Source: Anaerolineales bacterium
GTDB lineage: Bacteria; Chloroflexota; Anaerolineae; Anaerolineales; Villigracilaceae
Assembly: GCA_020060625.1 (NCBI GenBank)
Contig: JAGUZU010000106.1
Coordinates: 34,326 to 98,325 of the forward strand
DNA: 64,000 bases
Direction: 5' to 3'
In this document: piece after piece, positions 57,073 to 64,000 of the stretch
How positions within the stretch are numbered: position 1 is the first letter of the stretch
Layout of the letters: each line of letters starts with the position of its first letter
Program-made: the position numbers and the translations under genes
The notes under the pieces: model-generated
What the model saw: only the letters and a program-made list of their open reading frames with translations
Told to the model about the DNA's origin: nothing
The model's database searches: none

Positions 57073-58515
57073 CTATTTCTTGTTCTTCAAATACTCATCA
57101 ATCGCGAGACCGGCTTTGCGCCCGCCAACCATGGCGGTGACGACAAGGTCCGGTCCAGTGACACAGTCTCCACCGGAGAAGACGCCTTCGCGCGAAGTCG
57201 CGCCGGTGGTTTTGTCTTTGACGGCAATCAAACCCCAGTTGTGCGTTTCGAGATCGGGCGTGGTCTTGCCGATGATGGGATCGGGCCAGTAGCCAAGCGC
57301 AAGGATGGCGGTGTCCGCGGCGATGCTGAAATTGGAGCCTTCGACCGGCACGGGCTTGCGGCGTCCTTTTGCATCCGGCTCGCCGAGTTTCATTTCGATG
57401 CACTCCACAGCGGCAAGGTTTCCGTCCGCGCCGGCGATGAACTTGACCGGCTGGGTGAGGAAGCGGTATTTCGCGCCTTCCTCGCGCGCCATCTTGCGGT
57501 CTTTCTTTCCGCCGGGCATTTCATTTTCAGTGCGGCGATAGAGACAGGTCACTTCTTCGGCGCCGAGACGCAGCGCGGTACGCAGGCAGTCGGAAGCGGT
57601 GTCACCGCCGCCGATGACGACCACGCGCTTCCCGATCCGAGGCGGTTCCTTCATGTCCTCCGGAAGTTGATCCTGTGAGACGTTCCCGCGGATGAGGAAG
57701 TCGGTCGCTTCATAGACTCCGGGCAGGTCTGTTCCCGGCGTATCCTCCATCTTCGCATCCACTTCCGAGCCGACGCCGATGAAGACCGCCTCGAAGCCTT
57801 CATTGAAAAGGTCGTCAATCGTCTTGTCCCTGCCGATGTAGGTGTTCGGTGAAAACTTCACTCCGGCGCGTTCGAACTCCTCCCATTTTTCCTGCCAGAC
57901 TTCCTTCGAGAGTTTGAAGTTTGGAATGCCGTATACCAGCAAGCCGCCGGGGGCGGGTTTTGAATCGAAGATTGTGATCTCGTATCCCTTTGAAACGAGG
58001 ATGTCCGCGCATCCCAGCCCGGCAGGACCTGCGCCGATGATGGCGACTTTCTTTCCGGTTGGTATTCCCACCGGAATGATGTAGCCTTGCGTCCGACGTT
58101 CGTAGTCCACGGTAAAGGCTTCCAACTCGCCGCACAGCACGGGCTGTTGGTGCTTGTTCAATACGCAGGAGCCCTGGCATAACGCCTCATGCGGACAAAC
58201 GCGCCCGCATATTTCCGGGAGCGAACTGGTCTTGTGGTACACGCCCGCCGCTTCCACAAAACGCCCCTGTTCGATCAGCCACATGGCGGAGGGGATGTCG
58301 TTGTGGGTGGGGCATGCCAGCATACAAGGCGCGGGATCCGGGCAATGGATGCAGCGCGACGCCTCCACCATGGCGCGCTCCGGGTCGAATTCGATGACGA
58401 CATCCTCGAAATCGCAGGTGCGAACCTCGGGCGGACGAAGGTCCAAATCAAAAAACGGGCGGTTGGCGCGTTCCTTCCTGTCAATTGCTAAAAATTCGCC
58501 TGGGACGATCTGCAT
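57073..58515 (-). CDS. gltD: NADPH-dependent glutamate-synthase small-subunit-like oxidoreductase
   Basis: The protein of about 480 residues has an N-terminal Fe-S part with ASRCIHCPDPAPCMLACPTHND and EICGRVCPHEALCQGSC. The first dinucleotide site is VAIIGAGPAGLGCADILV. The second is VVVIGGGDTASDCLRTALR, followed by the FAD motif VFSGGDCVTGPDLVVTAMVGGR. This fits GltD and its relatives (NfnB, SudA). I start at the ATG at 58515, with TGGAGG upstream; earlier starts add a non-homologous hydrophobic stretch. No large subunit is near, so it may serve another partner, such as a ferredoxin-linked transhydrogenase. Confidence 0.88.
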   Translation of the reverse strand: MQIVPGEFLAIDRKERANRPFFDLDLRPPEVRTCDFEDVVIEFDPERAMVEASRCIHCPDPAPCMLACPTHNDIPSAMWLIEQGRFVEAAGVYHKTSSLPEICGRVCPHEALCQGSCVLNKHQQPVLCGELEAFTVDYERRTQGYIIPVGIPTGKKVAIIGAGPAGLGCADILVSKGYEITIFDSKPAPGGLLVYGIPNFKLSKEVWQEKWEEFERAGVKFSPNTYIGRDKTIDDLFNEGFEAVFIGVGSEVDAKMEDTPGTDLPGVYEATDFLIRGNVSQDQLPEDMKEPPRIGKRVVVIGGGDTASDCLRTALRLGAEEVTCLYRRTENEMPGGKKDRKMAREEGAKYRFLTQPVKFIAGADGNLAAVECIEMKLGEPDAKGRRKPVPVEGSNFSIAADTAILALGYWPDPIIGKTTPDLETHNWGLIAVKDKTTGATSREGVFSGGDCVTGPDLVVTAMVGGRKAGLAIDEYLKNKK

Positions 58516-58635
58516 TGTGCCTCCAATGAAATAAAGCGATACATATAAATACGCTCCTGCGATGATACTCAATCCATTCGGACATACATAGGCGTAAATG
58601 TCACAAAAGCAGGGGACAATCGTCACGACTTTATC

Positions 58636-58766
58636 ATTAGACAATTGTTAATCATAATGTCAAAAGAACGCCGCGCCGCGCCATTTGAATTACAATCCTG
58701 CGTGGTGTAAAAACCGCCATGTAATTTTCACGTATGGTTTATCAAGAACGTCCGCTCTTGGCGGAC
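58636..58766. promoter_or_regulatory. Intergenic control region of the MacA-like operon
   Basis: The 271-base gap between the divergent gltD-like and MacA-like genes holds no gene. ATTAGACAATTGTTAAT (58636-58652) is a near-palindrome around ACAATTGT, as in MarR/TetR-type operators. GTCCGC-TCTTG-GCGGAC (58750-58766) is a hairpin 20 bases before the MacA-like start, and GGAGG is just before the ATG. Confidence 0.4.
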
Positions 58767-58786
58767 TTTATTCCGGAGGATATGTA

Positions 58787-60049
58787 ATGAAAAAGTTTTT
58801 TTCGAGATTTTCCCGCCGTACCTGGATTATTCTCGGCATACTGGCGGCAGTGGCGCTGATTGTCCTGCTCCTCAGCGCCCGCAGGCAGGACCCGGCAGTT
58901 GCATTCCAAACAGCGGAGGTCGAGCGCGGGAACCTGGTGGCATTTGTCGGCGCGACAGGAAGCGTCCGCGCGCGACAGAGCGCCAGTCTGAACTGGCAGA
59001 CGAACGGAATCGTGGAATCGGTCAACGCGGAGATTGGGGATCGCGTCTCACGGGACTTTGTGCTTGCCAGCCTCGACAAAGCTTCCCTCAGCCAGAACAT
59101 CATCCTTGCCGAAGCCGACCTGGTGAACGCCCAGAAAGCGCTGGATGAACTGCTCGCTTCCGATACCGCCCTGCTCGAAGCCCAACAAGCCGTGGATAAA
59201 GCGGAAAAAGCCTACGACAAAGCCTACAACTGGCGCGTCCAATTGAACGGCAAGATCGACATCAAGGAATGGGTGTACGACCAGTTCGGCGAATTACGTT
59301 TAAAGGAATACAGGGGGTACGCCAGCCAGGAGGTCATTGATCAGGCGGATAAAGACCTGGCGCTCGCCGAGTCGCGCCTGAACGATGCCCGCCGCGAATA
59401 CGAACGCCTCCTGAAAGGACCCGATTCCGATGAAGTCATTGCGGCGCAGGCGCGCGTGGATGCCGCCAAAGCCACATTGAACATGGCGCGCCTGACCGCG
59501 CCTTTTAATGGAACTGTCACGCAGGCGTCGCCCGCCGTTGGAGACCAGGTAACGACGGGAAGCGCCGGTTTCCGCATTGACGATCTTTCCAGCCTGCTGG
59601 TGGATGTGCAGGTCTCCGAGGTGGATATTAACAGCGTCTTCGTGGGGCAGCCTGCGATTTTGTTGTTCGATGCGATCCTCGGCAGGGAATATCACGGCGA
59701 GGTGATACGGGTCGGTCAGGCTGGCGAGACGGTGCAGGGCGTGGTCAGTTTCACCGTGACCATCGAACTGACCGATGCGGATGAACTGGTGAAACCCGGC
59801 ATGACCGCCGCCGTCAACATCGTGGTCGAGGAAGTGAAGGATGTTATCCTCATTCCGAATCGCGCCGTCCGCCTCGTGGATGGAAACCGGGTGGTGTATG
59901 TGCTGAAAGACGGCTTGCCCGTTCAAGTTCGGATCAGGCTTGGCGCTTCATCGGACACCGCGAGCGTGCTGGTTGACGGCGACATTAAAGAAGGCGATTT
60001 GATCATTCTCAACCCGCCGTCCTTCAACGGGGGCATGTTTGGAGGCTAA
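58787..60049 (+). CDS. MacA/HlyD-type membrane fusion protein
   Basis: The protein of about 420 residues has an N-terminal membrane helix ([18 protein letters not shown]). A lipoyl-type half domain [19 protein letters not shown] follows, then a long coiled coil of about residues 105-205. The second half is [20 protein letters not shown] and [14 protein letters not shown]. The rest is the beta-barrel and membrane-near part ([20 protein letters not shown]). It is the adapter of an ABC exporter together with the two genes that follow. The ATG at 58787 has GGAGG upstream. The substrate is unknown. Confidence 0.9.
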   Translation: MKKFFSRFSRRTWIILGILAAVALIVLLLSARRQDPAVAFQTAEVERGNLVAFVGATGSVRARQSASLNWQTNGIVESVNAEIGDRVSRDFVLASLDKASLSQNIILAEADLVNAQKALDELLASDTALLEAQQAVDKAEKAYDKAYNWRVQLNGKIDIKEWVYDQFGELRLKEYRGYASQEVIDQADKDLALAESRLNDARREYERLLKGPDSDEVIAAQARVDAAKATLNMARLTAPFNGTVTQASPAVGDQVTTGSAGFRIDDLSSLLVDVQVSEVDINSVFVGQPAILLFDAILGREYHGEVIRVGQAGETVQGVVSFTVTIELTDADELVKPGMTAAVNIVVEEVKDVILIPNRAVRLVDGNRVVYVLKDGLPVQVRIRLGASSDTASVLVDGDIKEGDLIILNPPSFNGGMFGG

Positions 60050-60053
60050 ACAG

Positions 60054-60755
60054 ATGGATCGGGTGATCGAAGCGCGCGGCTTGACAAAGACCTACAAGAT
60101 GGGTGAGATCGAAGTGCATGCCCTGCGGGGCGTATCTTTCGAGATCGAACGCGGCGAGGTGCTGTCCATTATGGGTCCCTCCGGTTCGGGGAAGTCCACC
60201 ATGATGAACACGCTCGGCTGTCTGGATCGTCCCACGTCCGGCGAATATATTCTGGACGGCGAATCCGTCGCCGAGATGACCGACGACCAGCTTGCCAGCG
60301 TCCGCAACCGCAAGGTGGGATTTGTCTTTCAAAGTTTCAACCTGCTCTCCCGCCTCACCGCGCTTGGCAATGTGGAACTTCCCCTGCGCTATGCGGGCAT
60401 CGCCGAGGGGCGCCGTGAGAAAGCGCGAGCCGCTCTTGAAGCGGTCGGCTTGCAGGATCGTATGACCCATCGTCCCTACGAACTTTCCGGCGGACAGCAG
60501 CAGCGCGTGGCGGTCGCGCGCGCATTGGTCAACAATCCCGCCATCATCATGGCGGATGAGCCGACCGGCAACCTGGATTCCAAAGTCGGCAGGGAGATCA
60601 TGAATCTTCTGCTTAACTTGAATAAGGAACTTGGCACGACATTGATCATTGTGACTCACGACCCCAATATTGCCGCGCAGACCCAGCGCGTTATCCGCCT
60701 GCGCGACGGCGAACTCGACCCTGAAAACAACGAGACCATAGTGAGGAAGAAATGA
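60054..60755 (+). CDS. ABC exporter ATPase (MacB/LolD type)
   Basis: The protein of 233 residues has a Walker [10 protein letters not shown], the Q loop [11 protein letters not shown], signature [16 protein letters not shown], Walker [13 protein letters not shown], and the H loop [22 protein letters not shown] at the start is typical of the MacB/LolD/FtsE group. A GGAGG site precedes the ATG at 60054. The stop overlaps the permease by four bases. With the fusion protein and permease it forms a three-part exporter or mechanotransmitter. Confidence 0.95.
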   Translation: MDRVIEARGLTKTYKMGEIEVHALRGVSFEIERGEVLSIMGPSGSGKSTMMNTLGCLDRPTSGEYILDGESVAEMTDDQLASVRNRKVGFVFQSFNLLSRLTALGNVELPLRYAGIAEGRREKARAALEAVGLQDRMTHRPYELSGGQQQRVAVARALVNNPAIIMADEPTGNLDSKVGREIMNLLLNLNKELGTTLIIVTHDPNIAAQTQRVIRLRDGELDPENNETIVRKK

Positions 60756-62011
60756 CCTTCGGACAAGCCATTCTCGAAGCGCTCGAGAGTTTGAACGGAA
60801 ACAAAATGCGTTCCGGTCTGACCGTGCTTGGAATTGTGATCGGCGTGGCGGCGGTCATCGCGATGCTTGCAGTCGGCAATGGCGCGCAGGCGACCATCAC
60901 AGGCTCCATCTCCGACATTGGAACCAACCTGTTGTTTGTGTTCAGCGGCGGAATGGAGGGAGGTCCGCGAGGCGGACCCGGCGGAGGAAGAAGCGGCAAT
61001 AATGACCGTCCGCTCACGTTGGGAGATGCGGAAGCGATCGCAGACCCGTTTGCCGCGCCTTCGGTGGAACTGGTCGCGCCGGTCATTCAAGGAAACGGCG
61101 CCCTGACCTTTTCCGGCGAAAACACCACCACAAGCATTTCCGGCATCACGCCCGCATATTTCACGGTGCGCAATATGCAGGTCGCGGAAGGCGAAGTCAT
61201 CAACGAGGAACACATCCTCGGGCGGATGTCCGTTGTGGTGTTGGGACCTGAAACCGCGGTCAATCTATTCGGTCATGCCGACGGCATAGTCGGCGAGACG
61301 ATCCGCATCGAGGGACAGCCCTTCCGCGTCATCGGCGTGCTGGTTGAAAAAGGCGGCGGCGCCTTTGGCAGCGAGGATAACGCCGCATACGTCCCATTTA
61401 CCACAGCCCAGGCGCGTCTCATCAAACGAGGCGCGCTCGATGAAGTGGACGTTATTTTCGTGCAGGCGATTTCCGCCGAAGCCGTTCCGCTGGCGGTCGA
61501 AGAAATCTCGAACGTCATCCGCGCGCGCCACCGCACGCCCATCGGGTACGACGATTTCACCGTCTTCACCCAGCAGGACTTTCTCTCCACTTTTGAAACC
61601 ATCACAGGCGTGTTGACCATCTTCCTTGGCGGCATTGCCGGAATCTCTTTGCTGGTTGGCGGCATCGGCATCATGAACATCATGCTGGTTTCCGTCACCG
61701 AACGCACGCGCGAGATCGGTCTGCGCAAGGCATTGGGCGCGCGCAAACGCGACATCCTGCTCCAATTCCTGACCGAATCATCCCTGCTGAGCCTCATCGG
61801 CGGAATCATCGGCATCATGTTCGGCTGGTTCATCGCCTTCGTAGTGGGGCAAGTCGCCGCAGCTACCGGGAACGATTTCGTCCCGGTCGTGGGCGTGGAT
61901 GCGATCCTGCTTTCGACAGGCTTCTCGGCGGTCATCGGTTTGTTCTTCGGCATTTACCCTGCCAGCCGCGCCGCCAACCTCGAACCCGTCGAAGCGCTTC
62001 GTTACGAGTAG
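60752..62011 (+). CDS. MacB-like ABC permease (FtsX fold)
   Basis: The 419-residue protein has the MacB layout: a first membrane helix ([20 protein letters not shown]), an outer domain of about 230 residues, and three C-terminal helices. [30 protein letters not shown] is a clear FtsX-family signature (shown here in two parts, [17 protein letters not shown] and [13 protein letters not shown]). A Gly/Arg-rich insert ([13 protein letters not shown]) near residue 70 is unusual and sits in the outer domain. It shares four bases with the ATPase gene. Confidence 0.93.
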   Translation: MTFGQAILEALESLNGNKMRSGLTVLGIVIGVAAVIAMLAVGNGAQATITGSISDIGTNLLFVFSGGMEGGPRGGPGGGRSGNNDRPLTLGDAEAIADPFAAPSVELVAPVIQGNGALTFSGENTTTSISGITPAYFTVRNMQVAEGEVINEEHILGRMSVVVLGPETAVNLFGHADGIVGETIRIEGQPFRVIGVLVEKGGGAFGSEDNAAYVPFTTAQARLIKRGALDEVDVIFVQAISAEAVPLAVEEISNVIRARHRTPIGYDDFTVFTQQDFLSTFETITGVLTIFLGGIAGISLLVGGIGIMNIMLVSVTERTREIGLRKALGARKRDILLQFLTESSLLSLIGGIIGIMFGWFIAFVVGQVAAATGNDFVPVVGVDAILLSTGFSAVIGLFFGIYPASRAANLEPVEALRYE

Positions 62012-62013
62012 AC

Positions 62014-62712
62014 ATGACTGCGCGCAAAAGGATTTTATTTGCCCTGACATTGATCTTATTTTTGCAGGGATGTTTTCGAGCGCAGACGATGGACAATGCG
62101 CCCCAAATCATGGAAGCGACCTCCACCCTCCAGCGTCCAACAGCCACGATCACTTCAACGCCGCCCCCCACGCCGACGCTTGTTCCGGCAGTCACCGAAG
62201 TTTCTCCAACGCCTTTGCCGGGCGTGACCATTACGGCGGCTAAAGGCAACCTCTACATCCGCCGCGGACCGGGCCTGCCCTACAACCAGATCGGCGTGCT
62301 GCATAAAGGCGAAAGCGCCAACGTCATCGGGCAGGATGTGCTCTCGCGCTGGGTGCAAGTCCAGATCCCCGGCTCGGATGCGACCGGCTGGGTCTCCATC
62401 ATGACCGATTTCAGCAGCATCGAAGGCGATCTGAGCGCCGTGCCAGACTTCACCTTCACCGACTGGCCCCAGCCCGCCTACGTAAAAAACTGCACCGAGC
62501 ATGACATCCTGCTCGAACCCGGAGAGATCTATCTATATTCGGCGCGCACCAATGCCGATTACCTGAATGAAGCGCAAGTGGACCCCGGCGTGTACACCGC
62601 CTTCGACCTGTTCGTGCCGGGCGAACCGGAAATCCAGAAGGTCGAAATCCGCGAAGGGATGTATGTGTACCTGACGCTGAACGGCTTGGGCGTGAACCAC
62701 AAATGCCCGTAA
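62014..62712 (+). CDS. Lipoprotein with bacterial SH3 domain
   Basis: The 232-residue protein starts with a lipoprotein signal ending LQGC. A Thr/Pro linker is followed by an SH3 domain at about 75-135 (GNLYIRRGPGLPYNQIGVLH, and WVQVQIPGSDATGWVSI). A C-terminal part with CTEHDILLEPGEIYL is probably a second small beta domain. It starts three bases after the permease and may belong to the exporter operon. SH3b domains bind the wall. Function otherwise unknown. Confidence 0.8.
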   Translation: MTARKRILFALTLILFLQGCFRAQTMDNAPQIMEATSTLQRPTATITSTPPPTPTLVPAVTEVSPTPLPGVTITAAKGNLYIRRGPGLPYNQIGVLHKGESANVIGQDVLSRWVQVQIPGSDATGWVSIMTDFSSIEGDLSAVPDFTFTDWPQPAYVKNCTEHDILLEPGEIYLYSARTNADYLNEAQVDPGVYTAFDLFVPGEPEIQKVEIREGMYVYLTLNGLGVNHKCP

Positions 62713-62720
62713 ACTTGTTG

Positions 62721-62726
62721 TAGAAT
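62721..62726 (+). promoter_or_regulatory. -10 box before the second lipoprotein
   Basis: TAGAAT in the context TTGTTGTAGAAT lies 15 bases before the ATG at 62742. No good -35 box is seen. AGAGGG follows and may serve as ribosome site. Confidence 0.4.
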
Positions 62727-62741
62727 CAGAGGGAACTTACG

Positions 62742-63662
62742 ATGAAAAAACCGGTCCTTTTTCTCGCCGCTTTTGCTTTGATTTCCGCCTGCTCGAGCGC
62801 CCCGCAGGTGACAACCACTCCCGAAGCGACAGTCACTTCGACGCCTCCGCCGACAATGACGGACACGCCAGTGCCCGCGCCGACGATGACAGAAACGCCC
62901 CTCGAAACCCCGCACATCGAGGATTTTATCAAAATTACCTCGAGCCTGCCGGTAGAGATCGCAGGGACGGAGACGACGCCGAGGATTGCGGGGGCGTTTG
63001 AGGTGGATGAGAAACTGTGCTTTGGCTGTGAGATCCAGATGCCGGAAGCGTTGGCAGAGGAGATACTGGGTGGGTACATGGCGCGGTTTATGCACCGCTT
63101 TGGGGCGGAAGGGCAGGAGGGGCAGCCGAGTGATGAGCAGATAGCGGCGGCACTGGAGAGGATTGCCCAGGCGCAGCAGGGCGAGATACCGGCGAGCGAA
63201 GCGGTGATGACGATCCCGGCGTATCTGCTGTCGCAAGGGCTGGAGGGGAAGTACAGCGAGGTAAAAATAGTGTTTCGGATGGGGACGGAGATGCAGGTGC
63301 CGGAAGGGGTGATCCCGATTGACACGCTCTCGACGCTGGACGTGGAAGGGGCTATTTCTGATGGTGTGCCGGGGATTGAGATGAAAGATAATATTCCAGG
63401 ACTGGTTCAGACTTCTCAGTCAGGATGGGGATTTGGGACAGTGGTAGACGAGGCAGGAAAAGAATTATTATTGGTAGGGAGTCCCTCATATCGGTTTAGT
63501 ATGCAATGGGCTTCGCTTGATTTGGCGGGAGCAAAAATACTTGTAGGAGAGTGGATAGCCAAGTTTGATGGGAACAATAAACCCAAATTGGTAGCAAATA
63601 ACCCAATTGAGAAACAGGCAAAAGAGGAATATTTAGCACACGGCTTTGAAGTAGTAAAGTAG
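62742..63662 (+). CDS. Lipoprotein of unknown function, C-terminus of different composition
   Basis: The 306-residue protein begins with a lipoprotein signal (AAFALISACSS, Cys about residue 17) and a Thr/Pro linker. The middle, around residues 85-190, has CFGCEIQMPEALAEEIL and helices. The end has GLVQTSQSGWGFGTVVDEAG and is beta-rich. From about base 62930 the codons shift to many G-ending ones (GAGG, GGGG runs), and from about 63340 the DNA is AT-rich. So the 3' third looks unlike the 5' part and its neighbours. I do not recognise the mature domain. Confidence 0.78.
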   Translation: MKKPVLFLAAFALISACSSAPQVTTTPEATVTSTPPPTMTDTPVPAPTMTETPLETPHIEDFIKITSSLPVEIAGTETTPRIAGAFEVDEKLCFGCEIQMPEALAEEILGGYMARFMHRFGAEGQEGQPSDEQIAAALERIAQAQQGEIPASEAVMTIPAYLLSQGLEGKYSEVKIVFRMGTEMQVPEGVIPIDTLSTLDVEGAISDGVPGIEMKDNIPGLVQTSQSGWGFGTVVDEAGKELLLVGSPSYRFSMQWASLDLAGAKILVGEWIAKFDGNNKPKLVANNPIEKQAKEEYLAHGFEVVK

Positions 63663-63704
63663 GCGATTTGACGCGAGAGTTATTATTGTGACATAGTGGA
63701 GGGG

Positions 63705-64000
63705 ATGAGGAGCGGGTGGCTGATTTTTTTGACATTATTTATCTTTGGCAGTTTTTTGGCTTTTTTGACTGTGTCGGTGAGGGCGGAGTGTTTGCCGGAC
63801 TCGGATTTTTTCTGTGATGGAGATTCTTGGTGTGCGCCGGACGGGTCGTGCGATGCGCAGAGTTGTTGCAGCTACCCGCCGGATCCGCCAGCGCCGGGGA
63901 CTTGTGAGTGCGGAGTCAAGGCGGATGGGACGTGCAAGGCGTGTACGGGTGGAGGGACATGCAATGCCGACTATATTATCAACTGCGCGGGGACTAGAAC
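63705..64000 (+). CDS. Cys-rich secreted protein, N-terminal fragment
   Basis: An open frame starts at an ATG after GTGGAGGGG and runs to the window edge. It begins with a signal peptide (WLIFLTLFIFGSFLAFL, cleavage near VRA/EC) and continues with many Cys: ECLPDSDFFCDGDSWCAP, then CDAQSCCSYPPDPP, then GTCECGVKADGTCKACTGGG. Thirteen Cys in about 70 residues suggests disulfide-bonded repeats in a secreted or surface protein, such as EGF-like or extracellular binding modules. The end is beyond the window. Confidence 0.72.
   Translation, partial: MRSGWLIFLTLFIFGSFLAFLTVSVRAECLPDSDFFCDGDSWCAPDGSCDAQSCCSYPPDPPAPGTCECGVKADGTCKACTGGGTCNADYIINCAGTR

Overview
The window looks like chromosomal DNA from a Chloroflexota bacterium, most likely class Anaerolineae. 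The reasons are moderate-to-high GC, lipoproteins with Thr/Pro-rich TPT-type linkers, many LysM and SH3 surface proteins, a kinase/FHA pair, few Shine-Dalgarno sites with several likely leaderless starts, and many dispersed palindromic repeats. This placement is inference from gene content; no rRNA or other taxonomic marker is present. I found no tRNA, rRNA, CRISPR array, insertion sequence or origin.

Layout. Positions 1-2300 hold the end of a Thr/Pro-linker protein, a hotdog thioesterase and (minus strand) psuG. Positions 2292-9493 (minus strand) form a tight operon of four different membrane-anchored SPFH/band-7-like proteins with a TPR-S24-peptidase-like protein in the middle and psuG at the end. 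This is the strongest candidate here for an undescribed system. Positions 9509-10625 hold overlapping divergent promoters, a PHP phosphoesterase, and an RRM RNA-binding gene with an intrinsic terminator at each end.

Positions 10764-28756 are a purine and nitrogen salvage or catabolism region: 8-oxoguanine-type deaminase, adenine deaminase, a GntR/UTRA regulator, YgeY-type hydrolase, an ATCase-like carbamoyltransferase, YgeW knotted carbamoyltransferase, carbamate kinase, and a BMP-type nucleoside ABC importer with its lipoprotein, dual-ATPase and two permeases. Polytopic membrane proteins sit between them. The joint reading is uptake of purine nucleosides or bases, deamination, and recovery of ATP from a carbamoylated intermediate.

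Positions 28815-34049 form a coupled housekeeping operon (thrC, AI-2E-type transporter, GT2, methylmalonyl-CoA epimerase, tilS). Positions 34066-39718 (minus strand) hold a catalytically degenerate XerC-like protein and an envelope operon of a histidine-kinase-like protein without its phospho-acceptor His, a LysM protein and an LCP ligase. Positions 39769-49047 carry a TPR protein, a LamG-like lipoprotein, mtaB with an inserted repeat, two large membrane proteins, folD, and a PadR/HAAS membrane pair. Positions 49113-53191 (minus strand) carry a GH25-SH3-NAGPA protein, YraN and a GT4.

Positions 53272-58515 carry a sulfur-carrier/TtuA tRNA thiolation pair, a Ser/Thr kinase divergent from an FHA-winged-helix regulator, a HugZ-like protein and a lone GltD-like oxidoreductase. 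Positions 58787-64000 carry a MacAB-type efflux/ABC operon, two lipoproteins, and the start of a Cys-rich secreted protein where base composition changes.
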